Source of the DNA: Lachnospiraceae bacterium UBA1721
GTDB taxonomy: Bacteria > Bacillota > Clostridia > Lachnospirales > Lachnospiraceae
Direction of reading: 5' to 3'
DNA length: 7,645 bases
Assembly (NCBI GenBank): GCA_002317155.1
Contig: DCIR01000027.1
Coordinates: 680-8,324 of the forward strand
In this document: piece after piece, positions 1 to 6,815 of the stretch
Layout of the letters: each line of letters opens with the position of its first letter
How positions within the stretch are numbered: position 1 is the first letter of the stretch
Notes under the pieces: model-generated
What the model saw: only the letters and a program-made list of their open reading frames with translations
Told to the model about the DNA's origin: nothing
Database searches by the model: none
Program-made: the position numbers and the translations under genes

Positions 1-752
1 TCATTTCTATAACCGGTTTCTCTGTTCTCAATATCAGCAACATATCTTGCGCCACTCTGTCCGGTGCTTTTCTCTTCGTAACTTGCGTATACAAACGAAT
101 CGCACTTGTCGCTGTAAAGTACTGAAAATACCTGTCCATCTTCAGGAGTAACCTCAATACAAATAGCTACACCGTTATCATCAGTGCCGCTCAAAATTGT
201 TTTGTCATAAATAAACGAGCCCACAAGCTCGAATACCCAATATGCATCAGGGTTGCTGTTCTTAAACTCGGTGGGATTATTCAGATATTCTGCATAATCT
301 CCAGTCTCAGCGCGAAGTGATATAATCTCATTCTGATACAAATAGCTATTAATTCCCTTTCCAACACTTTCAGGGAAAAGATTGGTGTAGTCGTAAGCCA
401 CACCATCTTCATTCTTAATCTTGCTATTCTTAAGTGCAGCTGTAATATTCAGCGCATCCTCAGTATATAAATATCCCAGTTCATCATCATCCGCAAAGCT
501 TGCCCGGAACTCCTCGAGTCTTCCGTTAGCAGAATACTGTGCAAGCTGATTCTGCGCTGCAATAAAGATAGCCTGTGCATACTCATTTTCTTTGTTGAAC
601 CTAGACCAGTCCATCCATGAAATAATGCCCCAAGCGCTCATAGCTGCAAGGATAGACATAATCACAAGCACAACAACAAGCTCCACCAAAGTGAAGCCCT
701 TGTTGGTATTTTTCAATATGAAATTGGATTTGCGTTTCGAATGCATATCCAT
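1..752 (-). CDS. type IV prepilin-like protein (minor or large pilin), C-terminus cut by window edge
   Basis: Reading from the ATG at 752 gives 250 codons with no stop; the TCA at 1-3 is out of frame, so the gene runs off the window. The N-terminus is a class III prepilin signal: a 19-residue basic leader (MDMHSKRKSNFILKNTNKG), then the mature start FTLVELVVVLVIMSILAAM. The motif has Gly at -1, Phe at +1, Glu at +5 and a hydrophobic helix that acts as both membrane anchor and pilus core. About 230 mature residues follow, larger than the 159-residue major pilin upstream, with two cysteines in the later part (ICIEV and DKCDS contexts). I do not recognise the globular domain. Three in-frame ATGs (761, 752, 746) compete. 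The AGAGG at 763-767 lies 10 nt before 752 but only 1 nt before 761, so 752 is preferred. It is separated from the major pilin by a terminator and has its own promoter. Its role as minor pilin, tip subunit or adhesin is inference. Confidence 0.85.
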   Translation of the reverse strand, partial: MDMHSKRKSNFILKNTNKGFTLVELVVVLVIMSILAAMSAWGIISWMDWSRFNKENEYAQAIFIAAQNQLAQYSANGRLEEFRASFADDDELGYLYTEDALNITAALKNSKIKNEDGVAYDYTNLFPESVGKGINSYLYQNEIISLRAETGDYAEYLNNPTEFKNSNPDAYWVFELVGSFIYDKTILSGTDDNGVAICIEVTPEDGQVFSVLYSDKCDSFVYASYEEKSTGQSGARYVADIENRETGYRN

Positions 753-762
753 AAAATCCATA

Positions 763-767
763 CCTCT
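763..767 (-). promoter_or_regulatory. ribosome binding site deciding the prepilin start
   Basis: On the minus strand AGAGG precedes three in-frame ATGs. It is 1 nt from the first (761), 10 nt from the second (752) and 16 nt from the third (746). Only the second spacing is workable, although 10 nt is on the long side. Confidence 0.55.
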
Positions 768-792
768 TGCGAAATATATCTATAATTGATTA

Positions 793-801
793 ATTATAAC
801 A
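793..801 (-). promoter_or_regulatory. extended -10 promoter for the downstream prepilin gene
   Basis: The minus strand reads TGTTATAAT, which is a perfect TATAAT at 793-798 preceded by the TGn extension at 799-801. No good -35 box is seen 16-18 nt upstream (best about 3 of 6 matches, GTGCAA), which is tolerated at extended -10 promoters. Transcription would begin near 786, giving a leader of about 35 nt. The -10 overlaps a perfect inverted repeat (TATAATT at 781-787, AATTATA at 792-798). The upstream terminator makes a separate promoter for this gene necessary. Confidence 0.6.
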
Positions 802-847
802 TAAAAAAGCTGATTTTGCACGTTTTGCAGTATATTCCTTATACGTT

Positions 848-854
848 TATATCG
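848..854 (-). promoter_or_regulatory. CGATATA motif, copy upstream of the prepilin-like gene
   Basis: The minus strand reads GTGTCGATATAAACG about 95 nt before the start at 752. It shares CGATATA-A with sites upstream of the major pilin and of the first operon gene. A TAAA lies 13 nt upstream of GTCGATAT, which resembles a sigma-28 (SigD) promoter with a slightly short spacer. The functional reading is a hypothesis. Confidence 0.3.
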
Positions 855-880
855 ACACTTTTCGCTGCGTTTATAACACT

Positions 881-924
881 TTTTGTATAAAAAATGAGGG
901 ACAAACCTTAAAGATTTGTCCCTC
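881..924 (-). terminator. intrinsic terminator after the major pilin gene
   Basis: A perfect 10 bp inverted repeat (GAGGGACAAA at 896-905, TTTGTCCCTC at 915-924) encloses a 9 nt loop. In the minus-strand transcript it is followed at once by a U-rich run (ATTTTTTATAC). It begins about 60 nt after the pilin stop codon and ends that transcript. A second TTGTCCC copy at 942-948 could pair with the same arm, but the perfect hairpin is clearly favoured. Confidence 0.9.
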
Positions 925-982
925 TGATTTATTTTATTATGTTGTCCCCAAATACATTTAACTTATGCTAGTCAACTATATA

Positions 983-1510
983 TTAGTTACCGCTTCCATT
1001 TCCACTATTTGCTGCAGGAGTGCAGGTCCATACTCCATCAGCCAATACACATGTAACAGTCTTTCCTCCATTAGCTGAGTCAAAAGTAATTGTCATGCCA
1101 ACAACTGTGTAAGCTTGATGCAATTTATCAGTTGTATCCACGTCACTAGCCTCTCCACCTTCATTTTCCCACTTAGAAACCACATCAGTAATAACAAGAT
1201 TCTTAACATCAGCGGTATTCATTACAGAAGTTCCTAATGCATTATTGCTGCCATTAAAGCTAGCCTCTGTAACCATAGTCCCAGGCTTTGCAGTTGCGTA
1301 AAGCTTTGATGACTCACCCTGGATAGCAGTCATTACTGCATTTGCTTCTAGCTCATACTGTGATTCTTTAGCTCTGTCAATGTAGCCAAGAAGTGCAGGT
1401 ACAAGAATTGCTGCAAGGATTGCAAGAATTACAAGTACTACTATAAGTTCTACAAGAGTAAAACCTTTGTTATCTTCACGTACCTTTTTAAGTCTGTCAT
1501 AGAGTTTCAT
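983..1510 (-). CDS. pilA: type IV major-pilin-type prepilin
   Basis: The 175-residue protein has a 16-residue charged leader (MKLYDRLKKVREDNKG) cut before Phe17. The mature N-terminus is FTLVELIVVLVILAILAAIL with Glu at +5, the standard class III prepilin signal read by a prepilin peptidase. The hydrophobic helix (about residues 17-44) continues into an amphipathic stretch (DRAKESQYELEANAVMTAI), as in alpha-1 of type IV pilins. The mature protein is about 159 residues, a usual major-pilin size. Cys154 and Cys163 lie near the C-terminus and could close a small disulfide loop; the last residues are Gly/Asn/Ser-rich. A strong AGGAGG at 1519-1524, 8 nt before the ATG, supports the start and high expression. 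The gene follows pilB by 199 bp and ends in its own terminator. The T4P family assignment is firm; calling it the major pilin rests on size, strong ribosome binding site and position. Confidence 0.92.
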   Translation of the reverse strand: MKLYDRLKKVREDNKGFTLVELIVVLVILAILAAILVPALLGYIDRAKESQYELEANAVMTAIQGESSKLYATAKPGTMVTEASFNGSNNALGTSVMNTADVKNLVITDVVSKWENEGGEASDVDTTDKLHQAYTVVGMTITFDSANGGKTVTCVLADGVWTCTPAANSGNGSGN

Positions 1511-1709
1511 ATAAAAGTCCTCCTTATTCTCTCCTCATCGGAATTTTAACAATAAATCGTTTTCCGCACGACTATTTGATATATATATCGTACAACTTGC
1601 TTAATTGTTGATACTATTTTACAACTTTTTTATCTAAAATGTTCAACAAACTTATTCGCGAAATTTATACAAATTCAATAAGATAAATTTAAGTGAAACT
1701 ACGTTTTAT
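1511..1709 (-). promoter_or_regulatory. pilB-pilA intergenic leader with candidate promoter
   Basis: This 199 bp AT-rich gap has no coding potential that I can see and no hairpin followed by a T-run, so pilB transcripts may read through into the pilin. A possible sigma-A promoter is TTGAAC (1641-1646), a 17 bp spacer and TGTAAA (1618-1623). Both boxes match consensus at only 4 of 6 positions. It would give a leader of roughly 100 nt. An A/T-only inverted repeat (AAATTTAT 1661-1668, ATAAATTT 1683-1690) and a 12 bp palindrome (GATATATATATC, 1578-1589) are also present. Confidence 0.35.
1584..1590 (-). promoter_or_regulatory. CGATATA motif, copy upstream of the major pilin
   Basis: The minus strand reads TTGTACGATATATATATC about 73 nt before the pilin start. 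It matches the copy before the first operon gene at 13 of 14 positions across TTGT-CGATATATA. The motif resembles the -10 box of sigma-28 promoters, but no TAAA -35 element is seen at the usual spacing. It overlaps a 12 bp AT palindrome. Confidence 0.3.
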
Positions 1710-3395
1710 TTATTCGTAATACGCAACCTTAAGCAGTTCATCTACAGTAGTTACACCCGCTTCTACAAGCTGAACTGCACTCTCTTTAAGGGTATCCATT
1801 CCAAGATTATCAATTGCATACTGTTTTATTTCATCAACAGAAGAACCAGCAGTAATCATAGCTCTTAAGTTCTTATCAAGCGGCAGAACCTCATGAAGCG
1901 AAATTCTGCCCTTGTATCCGGTATTGTTACACAGATTGCATCCCTTTGCATGCTTTACTCTCATGAGTGGTCTGCCTACAATATCAGCCTCTTCCTGAGT
2001 CATAGGCTCCCATTCAGCACAAGAACATACCTTTCTTACAAGTCTCTGTGCAATTACACCAACAAGTGATGTTGCTACCATGAACGGTTCTACGCCCATG
2101 TCAACCAGTCTCATTACCGAAGAAGCCGCATCATTAGTGTGCAGTGTAGAAAGAACCAAGTGACCGGTAATAGCCGCTCTTACCGAAATAGAAGCGGTCT
2201 CAGCGTCTCTGGTCTCTCCTACCATTATGATATCAGGGTCCTGTCTGAGCAAAGCTCTAAGACCGATTTCAAAGGTAAGTCCGGCGGTATTATTAACCTG
2301 CATCTGATTCAACTTTGCTACATTCTTCTCAACAGGATCTTCGATTGTTGATATATTTACATCCCTCTTAGACAACTCTTCAAGAATCATATACAAGGTT
2401 GTAGACTTACCAGATCCTGTAGGTCCTGTAAGATATATCAGTCCATTAGGAGACTGAAGCATTCTTCTTACAGTCTTAAAGTTTTTCTCAGTCATACCAA
2501 ATGTTCCGGCATGATCAATAGTTGAATTATTAGCCAAAAGACGCATTACCGCTTTTTCACCGAATACAGTGGGAATTACAGATACACGGACATTCAAGTT
2601 AACGCCTTCAACACCGATTCTGAAATGACCATCCTGCGGTATGCGACGCTCCGCGATATCCAAATCACCAAGTATCTTAATTCTGGCTATTAATGGATTA
2701 TGTACATTCTTCTGCAATGTCATGAAATCACAGATTACACCATCCACTCTCATTCGTACGGAAGTATGCTTTTCAAACGGCTCAATATGAATATCCGAAG
2801 CGTTTGAGTTGTACGCACGAAGCAAAATACTGTTCAAAAGGTTAACAATAGGAGTGTCGTCATTAGTATCCTCAATGTTAATCTCAACAGTTTCAAACAA
2901 ATTAGTTGTGGTGTTTGTAGCCGCCTTTGCAGCTGCTTTTTTCGCCGATACCTCCGAATAGTGATACTGGATAGCATCTTTTATACTATTTTCTTCGGCC
3001 AGACTGATATGAAGTTCCAGACCTACTACCTGTCTGATATCTTCAATACCATAGAAATTCAAAGGATCATTAACAATGATGTAATACATTGCATCGTCCA
3101 TGCGGTATCCCATCATTGAATATTTTTCAGCCATAGCACGCGGAATCATCTCTAATGCCTGTGCATCCACCGTAATATCAGAAATATTAACCACGTCATA
3201 ATTAAGTCTGTGGCCGAGCGCTTCCAGCATCTGTCCCTCAGTGATATAGTTCAAATCAATGAGAGCCTTACCCATTCGAACACCCTTGTGTTCCTGCTGG
3301 TATTCAATTGCTGCATTAATCTGCTGGCTGTTTACATAACCAAGTTCTACTAAGAGGTCTCCAATTCGAATGTTTTGCTTCTTGGGCTGTTCCAT
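1710..3395 (-). CDS. pilB: type IV pilus extension ATPase PilB
   Basis: This is a 561-residue GspE/PilB-family secretion ATPase, the cytoplasmic hexameric motor that drives pilin polymerisation through PilC. An N-terminal MshEN/GspE_N-type region spans about 8-150, then a linker, then the N2 domain with SDIHIEP (200-206) and RMRVDG (214-219). The C-terminal ATPase has Walker A GPTGSGKST (324-332, Lys330), an Asp box STIEDPVE (349-356), Walker B region RQDPDIIMVGETRD (384-397, catalytic Glu394) and a His box STLHTND (416-422). Four cysteines (457, 459, 486, 489) form the zinc-binding tetracysteine typical of PilB/GspE and absent from PilT, which separates it from the retraction ATPase. All key residues are intact and the length is normal. 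The ATG lies 2 bp after the stop of the PilO-like gene; its GAGGA ribosome binding site sits inside that gene's last codons, so translation is probably coupled. Confidence 0.97.
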   Translation of the reverse strand: MEQPKKQNIRIGDLLVELGYVNSQQINAAIEYQQEHKGVRMGKALIDLNYITEGQMLEALGHRLNYDVVNISDITVDAQALEMIPRAMAEKYSMMGYRMDDAMYYIIVNDPLNFYGIEDIRQVVGLELHISLAEENSIKDAIQYHYSEVSAKKAAAKAATNTTTNLFETVEINIEDTNDDTPIVNLLNSILLRAYNSNASDIHIEPFEKHTSVRMRVDGVICDFMTLQKNVHNPLIARIKILGDLDIAERRIPQDGHFRIGVEGVNLNVRVSVIPTVFGEKAVMRLLANNSTIDHAGTFGMTEKNFKTVRRMLQSPNGLIYLTGPTGSGKSTTLYMILEELSKRDVNISTIEDPVEKNVAKLNQMQVNNTAGLTFEIGLRALLRQDPDIIMVGETRDAETASISVRAAITGHLVLSTLHTNDAASSVMRLVDMGVEPFMVATSLVGVIAQRLVRKVCSCAEWEPMTQEEADIVGRPLMRVKHAKGCNLCNNTGYKGRISLHEVLPLDKNLRAMITAGSSVDEIKQYAIDNLGMDTLKESAVQLVEAGVTTVDELLKVAYYE

Positions 3396-3397
3396 TA

Positions 3398-4063
3398 TTA
3401 TTCTTCCTCACTGGTTAACATAAATAATTCAAGACTAATCGTAAGTGTTCTACTTTCGACAATATCATATGTTCCGTTCTCATGATATTCTACCTTCTGC
3501 TCGGCAGACCAGCTATATGACTGCAGCAAAAGTTTCTGCGATGATACAGACAAATCATCTATAAGCGACTGTATCTGTTCGGGAGTACCACCTACTCTCA
3601 TTGTTGCGCTTACTTTTCTGATTCCTGTCTCTGCATCCTCAACACTATAAGAATCAACATACTCTGCCTCATCTAGTGCTTTACGCGAATATGCGTATTC
3701 CTCCAACGTGCTATCAGTTTCATCCACAGAAAAACTAAGATCATAACAATACAAGCCGTGATCAAGCATAACACCTGTTAGGTATTTATCTATCTCATCG
3801 CTGCTCATCATGTCGAAAAATCCTTCACGAGATTCCTCGAGTTCCTCCATTAAATTCTCCTGATCAGCACGCATAATAGCAATCATAGAAGTTTTATAAT
3901 CATTTTCAATTTTCGCATCCTCTTGCTCAGATATGCTTGTATTTAAGGTTTTAATAGATTTAATCAGAGGCCTGATACCCCAATAGCTTACCCCTACCAA
4001 CACTACAAACACTGCCAGGAAAATGAGGAGTTTTTTGTCTTTTTCAGTCATTTCAGATTTCAT
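3398..4063 (-). CDS. pilO: PilO-like type IV pilus alignment-subcomplex protein
   Basis: The 221-residue protein has a short cytoplasmic N-terminus (MKSEMTEKDKK), one membrane helix (about 11-29), a charged helical segment likely to be coiled coil (about 33-82), and an extracytoplasmic alpha/beta region. The C-terminal part (KVSATMRVGG at 150-159, a helix at 161-173, strands around 178-186 and 204-216) fits the ferredoxin-like fold of PilO/GspM proteins. Those proteins pair with PilN and tie the alignment complex to PilC. Sequence identity in this family is low, so the call rests on topology, size and position: directly after PilM-PilN (3 bp gap) and before PilB. The strong GGAGGAG before its ATG overlaps the last codons of the upstream gene, implying coupled translation. 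A generic PilN/PilO-type protein is the alternative. Confidence 0.75.
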   Translation of the reverse strand: MKSEMTEKDKKLLIFLAVFVVLVGVSYWGIRPLIKSIKTLNTSISEQEDAKIENDYKTSMIAIMRADQENLMEELEESREGFFDMMSSDEIDKYLTGVMLDHGLYCYDLSFSVDETDSTLEEYAYSRKALDEAEYVDSYSVEDAETGIRKVSATMRVGGTPEQIQSLIDDLSVSSQKLLLQSYSWSAEQKVEYHENGTYDIVESRTLTISLELFMLTSEEE

Positions 4064-4066
4064 AGC

Positions 4067-5584
4067 TTACTCCTCCCATCCTTCATCATACAAATATTCA
4101 TCATCTAAATATTCGTCGTCAAAATATTCATCGTAGTCAAGTCCTTCCGGTCTTCCTACGCTTTCAGCGAGAACGCATGTCACGTTGATGTTCCAGGTAT
4201 CATCACTCTGGTTGTAATTGTATCCCGTATAATCAACCTTGGTAAATGTTTCCTCATCCAATAGTCGTCTAATGAACTGATTGATTTTTTCCACCTCATC
4301 AGACGAAGCTGTAATAGACACATAACCGCTTCCGGCAGAAAACGAATTATATTCTATAGCCGCGTAACCCTTAGCACATTCCTCTATTACCTCGAGTACC
4401 ACACTGTTACCACAAGGATATGTGATTATATTATCCGTCACTTCCTTTGTGGCCTGAACCTGTGCCTCAAGCAAAGCATTCTGTGCTACATATCTTTCAT
4501 AGTCGACTACATCATATTCTGCCGCTTCATTATATCTTTCAAGCTTCTTTAACTCAGACTGTTTGGTGTATTTAACTACACTTAATGCTATCACCACACC
4601 CATAAGTGCAATCAACAGCAATGCCGGTACAAGTATAGCTTTGCCCAGTGAATTACTCTTACCATCATTTCCCTTACTCTTAACGTACTGCTGATACTGG
4701 AGCAGGAAATTATCTCTGGTACCTGCACTATACAATCCACTGATAGCAAACATATAAGGCTGCATTTCATAAGCCAGTCTGTACGGAACAACATTCAAAT
4801 CAGGCTCAACATCTTTTATCGCCTGTTTATACATAGGCAGATAGTTAGGATCTATTCCTGCAACCACCACACTCTGAAGCTTTTCTTCTACACGTCTCGC
4901 CTGAAGGAACTGAATCAGCTTACTGATTGATTTACCCATGTCCTCCGCGTACTCAACGGTTCCTCTCTCATGAAAGATTCTCACAGAGTTAGAATAATAA
5001 TAACTTCCGTTAACCCATAATACTGTAGCAAGATTTTTCGCATCAGCTACCAGCATTACAAATGTCCTATACTCCTGCAGCATCTTCTGAGAAATATAAT
5101 TAATCAATCCACACTCAGATGAGTAAATTCCGGAAAGCTTAATTCCTGCGGCCTCGAAAAGTTTTACATATCCTTCGATAAAATAAGGATCTACGGATTC
5201 CGAATAAATCTTGGACATTCCCTTTTCACTACCGTTCATACGGATAAATCCGAAAAGTGCCTCTTCATCACGGCCCATATCGGCATACTCACGCTGAATA
5301 AACTTCAGTGTCTCATTATCCTTCATTACCGGAATATCCAGATTTTTACCAATAAATTTCGTACTACCGATTACAAGCATTACGCCCGATGAGGGAAGTG
5401 AATATTTTGCCTTAACCTGTTTCAAAAATTCCGTAAAGCTTTCAACGTCGGTAATAATACCATTGATGATACTACCTTCCGGCGCCATAATAGTCTCGGC
5501 CGATTTAATAGCAGTCGCTTTCTTTCCGGCTACACCGGTCACTATCTGAACTTCCTGGTTAAACAGATAAATAACTGTACTCAT
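4067..5584 (-). CDS. PilM-PilN fusion protein (GspL-like), type IV pilus assembly
   Basis: This is one continuous 505-residue frame. Residues 1 to about 290 look like the actin-like PilM domain, including helix-rich segments and VVVAGIDPNY (239-248), which resembles the adenosine-binding motif of the ASKHA fold. A polar linker (about 296-314) leads to one membrane helix (about 315-338). Then come a charged helix (340-380) and a C-terminal alpha/beta domain (about 390-475) typical of PilN/GspL. In most T4P systems PilM and PilN are separate, and PilM binds a short N-terminal PilN peptide; here they are joined, as in T2SS GspL. The usual N-terminal D-x-G phosphate motif is missing (STVIYLFNQEVQIVTG) and the second phosphate motif is degenerate (VADAKNLATVLW), so ATP binding is doubtful. 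The tail (482-505) is acidic and Tyr-rich. The start is supported by GAGG 6 nt upstream; the gene begins 15 bp after pilC. Confidence 0.82.
   Translation of the reverse strand: MSTVIYLFNQEVQIVTGVAGKKATAIKSAETIMAPEGSIINGIITDVESFTEFLKQVKAKYSLPSSGVMLVIGSTKFIGKNLDIPVMKDNETLKFIQREYADMGRDEEALFGFIRMNGSEKGMSKIYSESVDPYFIEGYVKLFEAAGIKLSGIYSSECGLINYISQKMLQEYRTFVMLVADAKNLATVLWVNGSYYYSNSVRIFHERGTVEYAEDMGKSISKLIQFLQARRVEEKLQSVVVAGIDPNYLPMYKQAIKDVEPDLNVVPYRLAYEMQPYMFAISGLYSAGTRDNFLLQYQQYVKSKGNDGKSNSLGKAILVPALLLIALMGVVIALSVVKYTKQSELKKLERYNEAAEYDVVDYERYVAQNALLEAQVQATKEVTDNIITYPCGNSVVLEVIEECAKGYAAIEYNSFSAGSGYVSITASSDEVEKINQFIRRLLDEETFTKVDYTGYNYNQSDDTWNINVTCVLAESVGRPEGLDYDEYFDDEYLDDEYLYDEGWEE
4070..4141 (-). 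repeat. short imperfect repeats encoding an acidic Tyr-rich tail
   Basis: The last codons of the PilM-PilN gene encode repeating units: YDEYF, DDEYL, DDEYL, YDEG. The DNA repeats imperfectly with a 15 bp period; on the plus strand, near-copies of tattcatcatc and tattcgtcgtc are visible. Such units can change number by slippage without frameshift. By topology the tail lies on the outer side of the membrane. Confidence 0.7.
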
Positions 5585-5599
5585 TTTTGTCCTCGTATT

Positions 5600-6799
5600 C
5601 TAGCTCTGTGTTGCAATAGACTGATATGAACCATAAATCGGTTTGATTACCGCAATCATGATAAATCCAACCATCAAAGCCATGATAACTATCATTACAG
5701 GCTCAATGTAAGATACAAGCCTGTTCATTGCTACTTCAGAATCGTATTCCATCTGATCAGCGATACTGGTAAGCATATTATCCAAAGATCCCGACTCCTC
5801 ACCAACAAGGATTGAAGATGTCAGTTTCTTGGTAAATCCATCAACTAGATCAATCGCCTCGCTCAGATTACCACCACCCTTTACGGTAGCAATAACCGCA
5901 TCGAACTGTTTCTCAATATATTTGTTATCAATAGTCGTTCTCGAAATTTCTAGGCACGCCAAAATCGGAATACCCGCTGAATACAGACTCGATAATGTTC
6001 TCGCAAATCTCGCAGTATAAATAATCTTACGGAGCTTTCCTATCAACGGCAGCTTAAGTTCAAGCTTGTTAATCTTAAGCTGTATACTCGGTATAGCCAT
6101 CAGCACCTTATAAGCGATAAACAAAACAATCGCCACCATAATCAGCACATACCATTTTGTTTTTACAAAATCACTTATGGCCAAAAGCACCGTGGTTGCT
6201 ATAGGCAGAGATTCCATCGTAGAAAACAGTGACTTAAACTGTGGAATAACATAGCCCATAATAATCGCCACTACAGCTACAATAAGCACTCCCAATATCT
6301 TAGGATAAGTCATTGAGCTCGATATCTTCTTAGCCATTCTGTATTCTTTGTCATAATACGAAGCCATCTGAAGAGAAACCTTATCCATATTACCGGCAGT
6401 CTCTGCTGACCTGAACATGTTAATAAGCAACGTCGGGAAGGCTGCTCCTTCATCTGACATAGCATCAGATAACGGCATACCTGATTGAACGCTCTTAAGT
6501 ATATCGGCATATATCTCACGCTCTTTTTCCTTGATTGATTCATCCTCAGAAATAATCTTCAAAGCGCGAACCAAAGTAATACCGGAACCAAGAAGCTGTC
6601 CAATATTTCTACAATAATCAGCGACCTGATTAGCCTTAAGCTTGCGTACTCTTTTTACAATCTTCGAAGCTTTTGCAGAAACCAAATATTTATTTTCACT
6701 TCTGAGACGCTTATGAAGATCATTTTCATCGACAGCCTGCATTGTGCCGCTGAAAACCTTACCGGTCTCATCTTTCGCTTTATACTTGTATACTTCCAC
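5600..6799 (-). CDS. pilC: type IV pilus inner-membrane platform protein PilC
   Basis: The 399-residue protein belongs to the GspF/PilC family, the polytopic platform that couples PilB to pilin insertion. It has a short N-terminal region beginning EVYKYKAKDETGKVFSGT, typical of the family. Two homologous GspF domains follow, about 62-185 and 265-387. Each holds a helical bundle (YCRNIGQLLGSGITLVRAL and FARTLSSLYSAGIPILACL are the matching segments) and ends in a membrane helix. Predicted membrane helices are at about 167-187, 216-234 and 365-387, with the conserved-type EP-x-MIVIMA stretch in the last. Length is normal and nothing is missing. The start is GTG at 6797-6799, supported by GAGG 7 nt upstream. 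It starts 16 bp after the first operon gene and is followed 15 bp later by PilM-PilN, so it is in the same transcript. Confidence 0.95.
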   Translation of the reverse strand: MEVYKYKAKDETGKVFSGTMQAVDENDLHKRLRSENKYLVSAKASKIVKRVRKLKANQVADYCRNIGQLLGSGITLVRALKIISEDESIKEKEREIYADILKSVQSGMPLSDAMSDEGAAFPTLLINMFRSAETAGNMDKVSLQMASYYDKEYRMAKKISSSMTYPKILGVLIVAVVAIIMGYVIPQFKSLFSTMESLPIATTVLLAISDFVKTKWYVLIMVAIVLFIAYKVLMAIPSIQLKINKLELKLPLIGKLRKIIYTARFARTLSSLYSAGIPILACLEISRTTIDNKYIEKQFDAVIATVKGGGNLSEAIDLVDGFTKKLTSSILVGEESGSLDNMLTSIADQMEYDSEVAMNRLVSYIEPVMIVIMALMVGFIMIAVIKPIYGSYQSIATQS

Positions 6800-6815
6800 T
6801 TCTAATCCTCACCAA

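Noticed and set aside
1..3. Stop codon of the edge prepilin gene (TCA on the plus strand)
   Set aside because: Codons of the gene fall on 3-5, 6-8 and so on, so this triplet is out of frame and the gene is open at the edge.
592..789. Plus-strand open frame of 65 codons
   Set aside because: It lies opposite the prepilin N-terminus and its promoter, has no ribosome binding site of note, and its product has low-complexity shadow character.
1661..1690. Inverted repeat after pilB as a terminator
   Set aside because: The arms are A/T only (8 bp) with a 14 nt loop and no T-run after it in the minus direction; it would be a very weak hairpin.
4612..4794. Short minus-strand frame inside the PilM-PilN gene
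   Set aside because: Out of frame within a convincing gene and covering its linker and membrane-helix region; no independent support.
1710..6799. Type II secretion system instead of type IV pilus
   Set aside because: The fused GspL-like protein and GspE/GspF homology raise the question, but there is no secretin or GspC, the host looks monoderm, and the gene order PilC-PilMN-PilO-PilB-pilin fits Gram-positive T4P loci.
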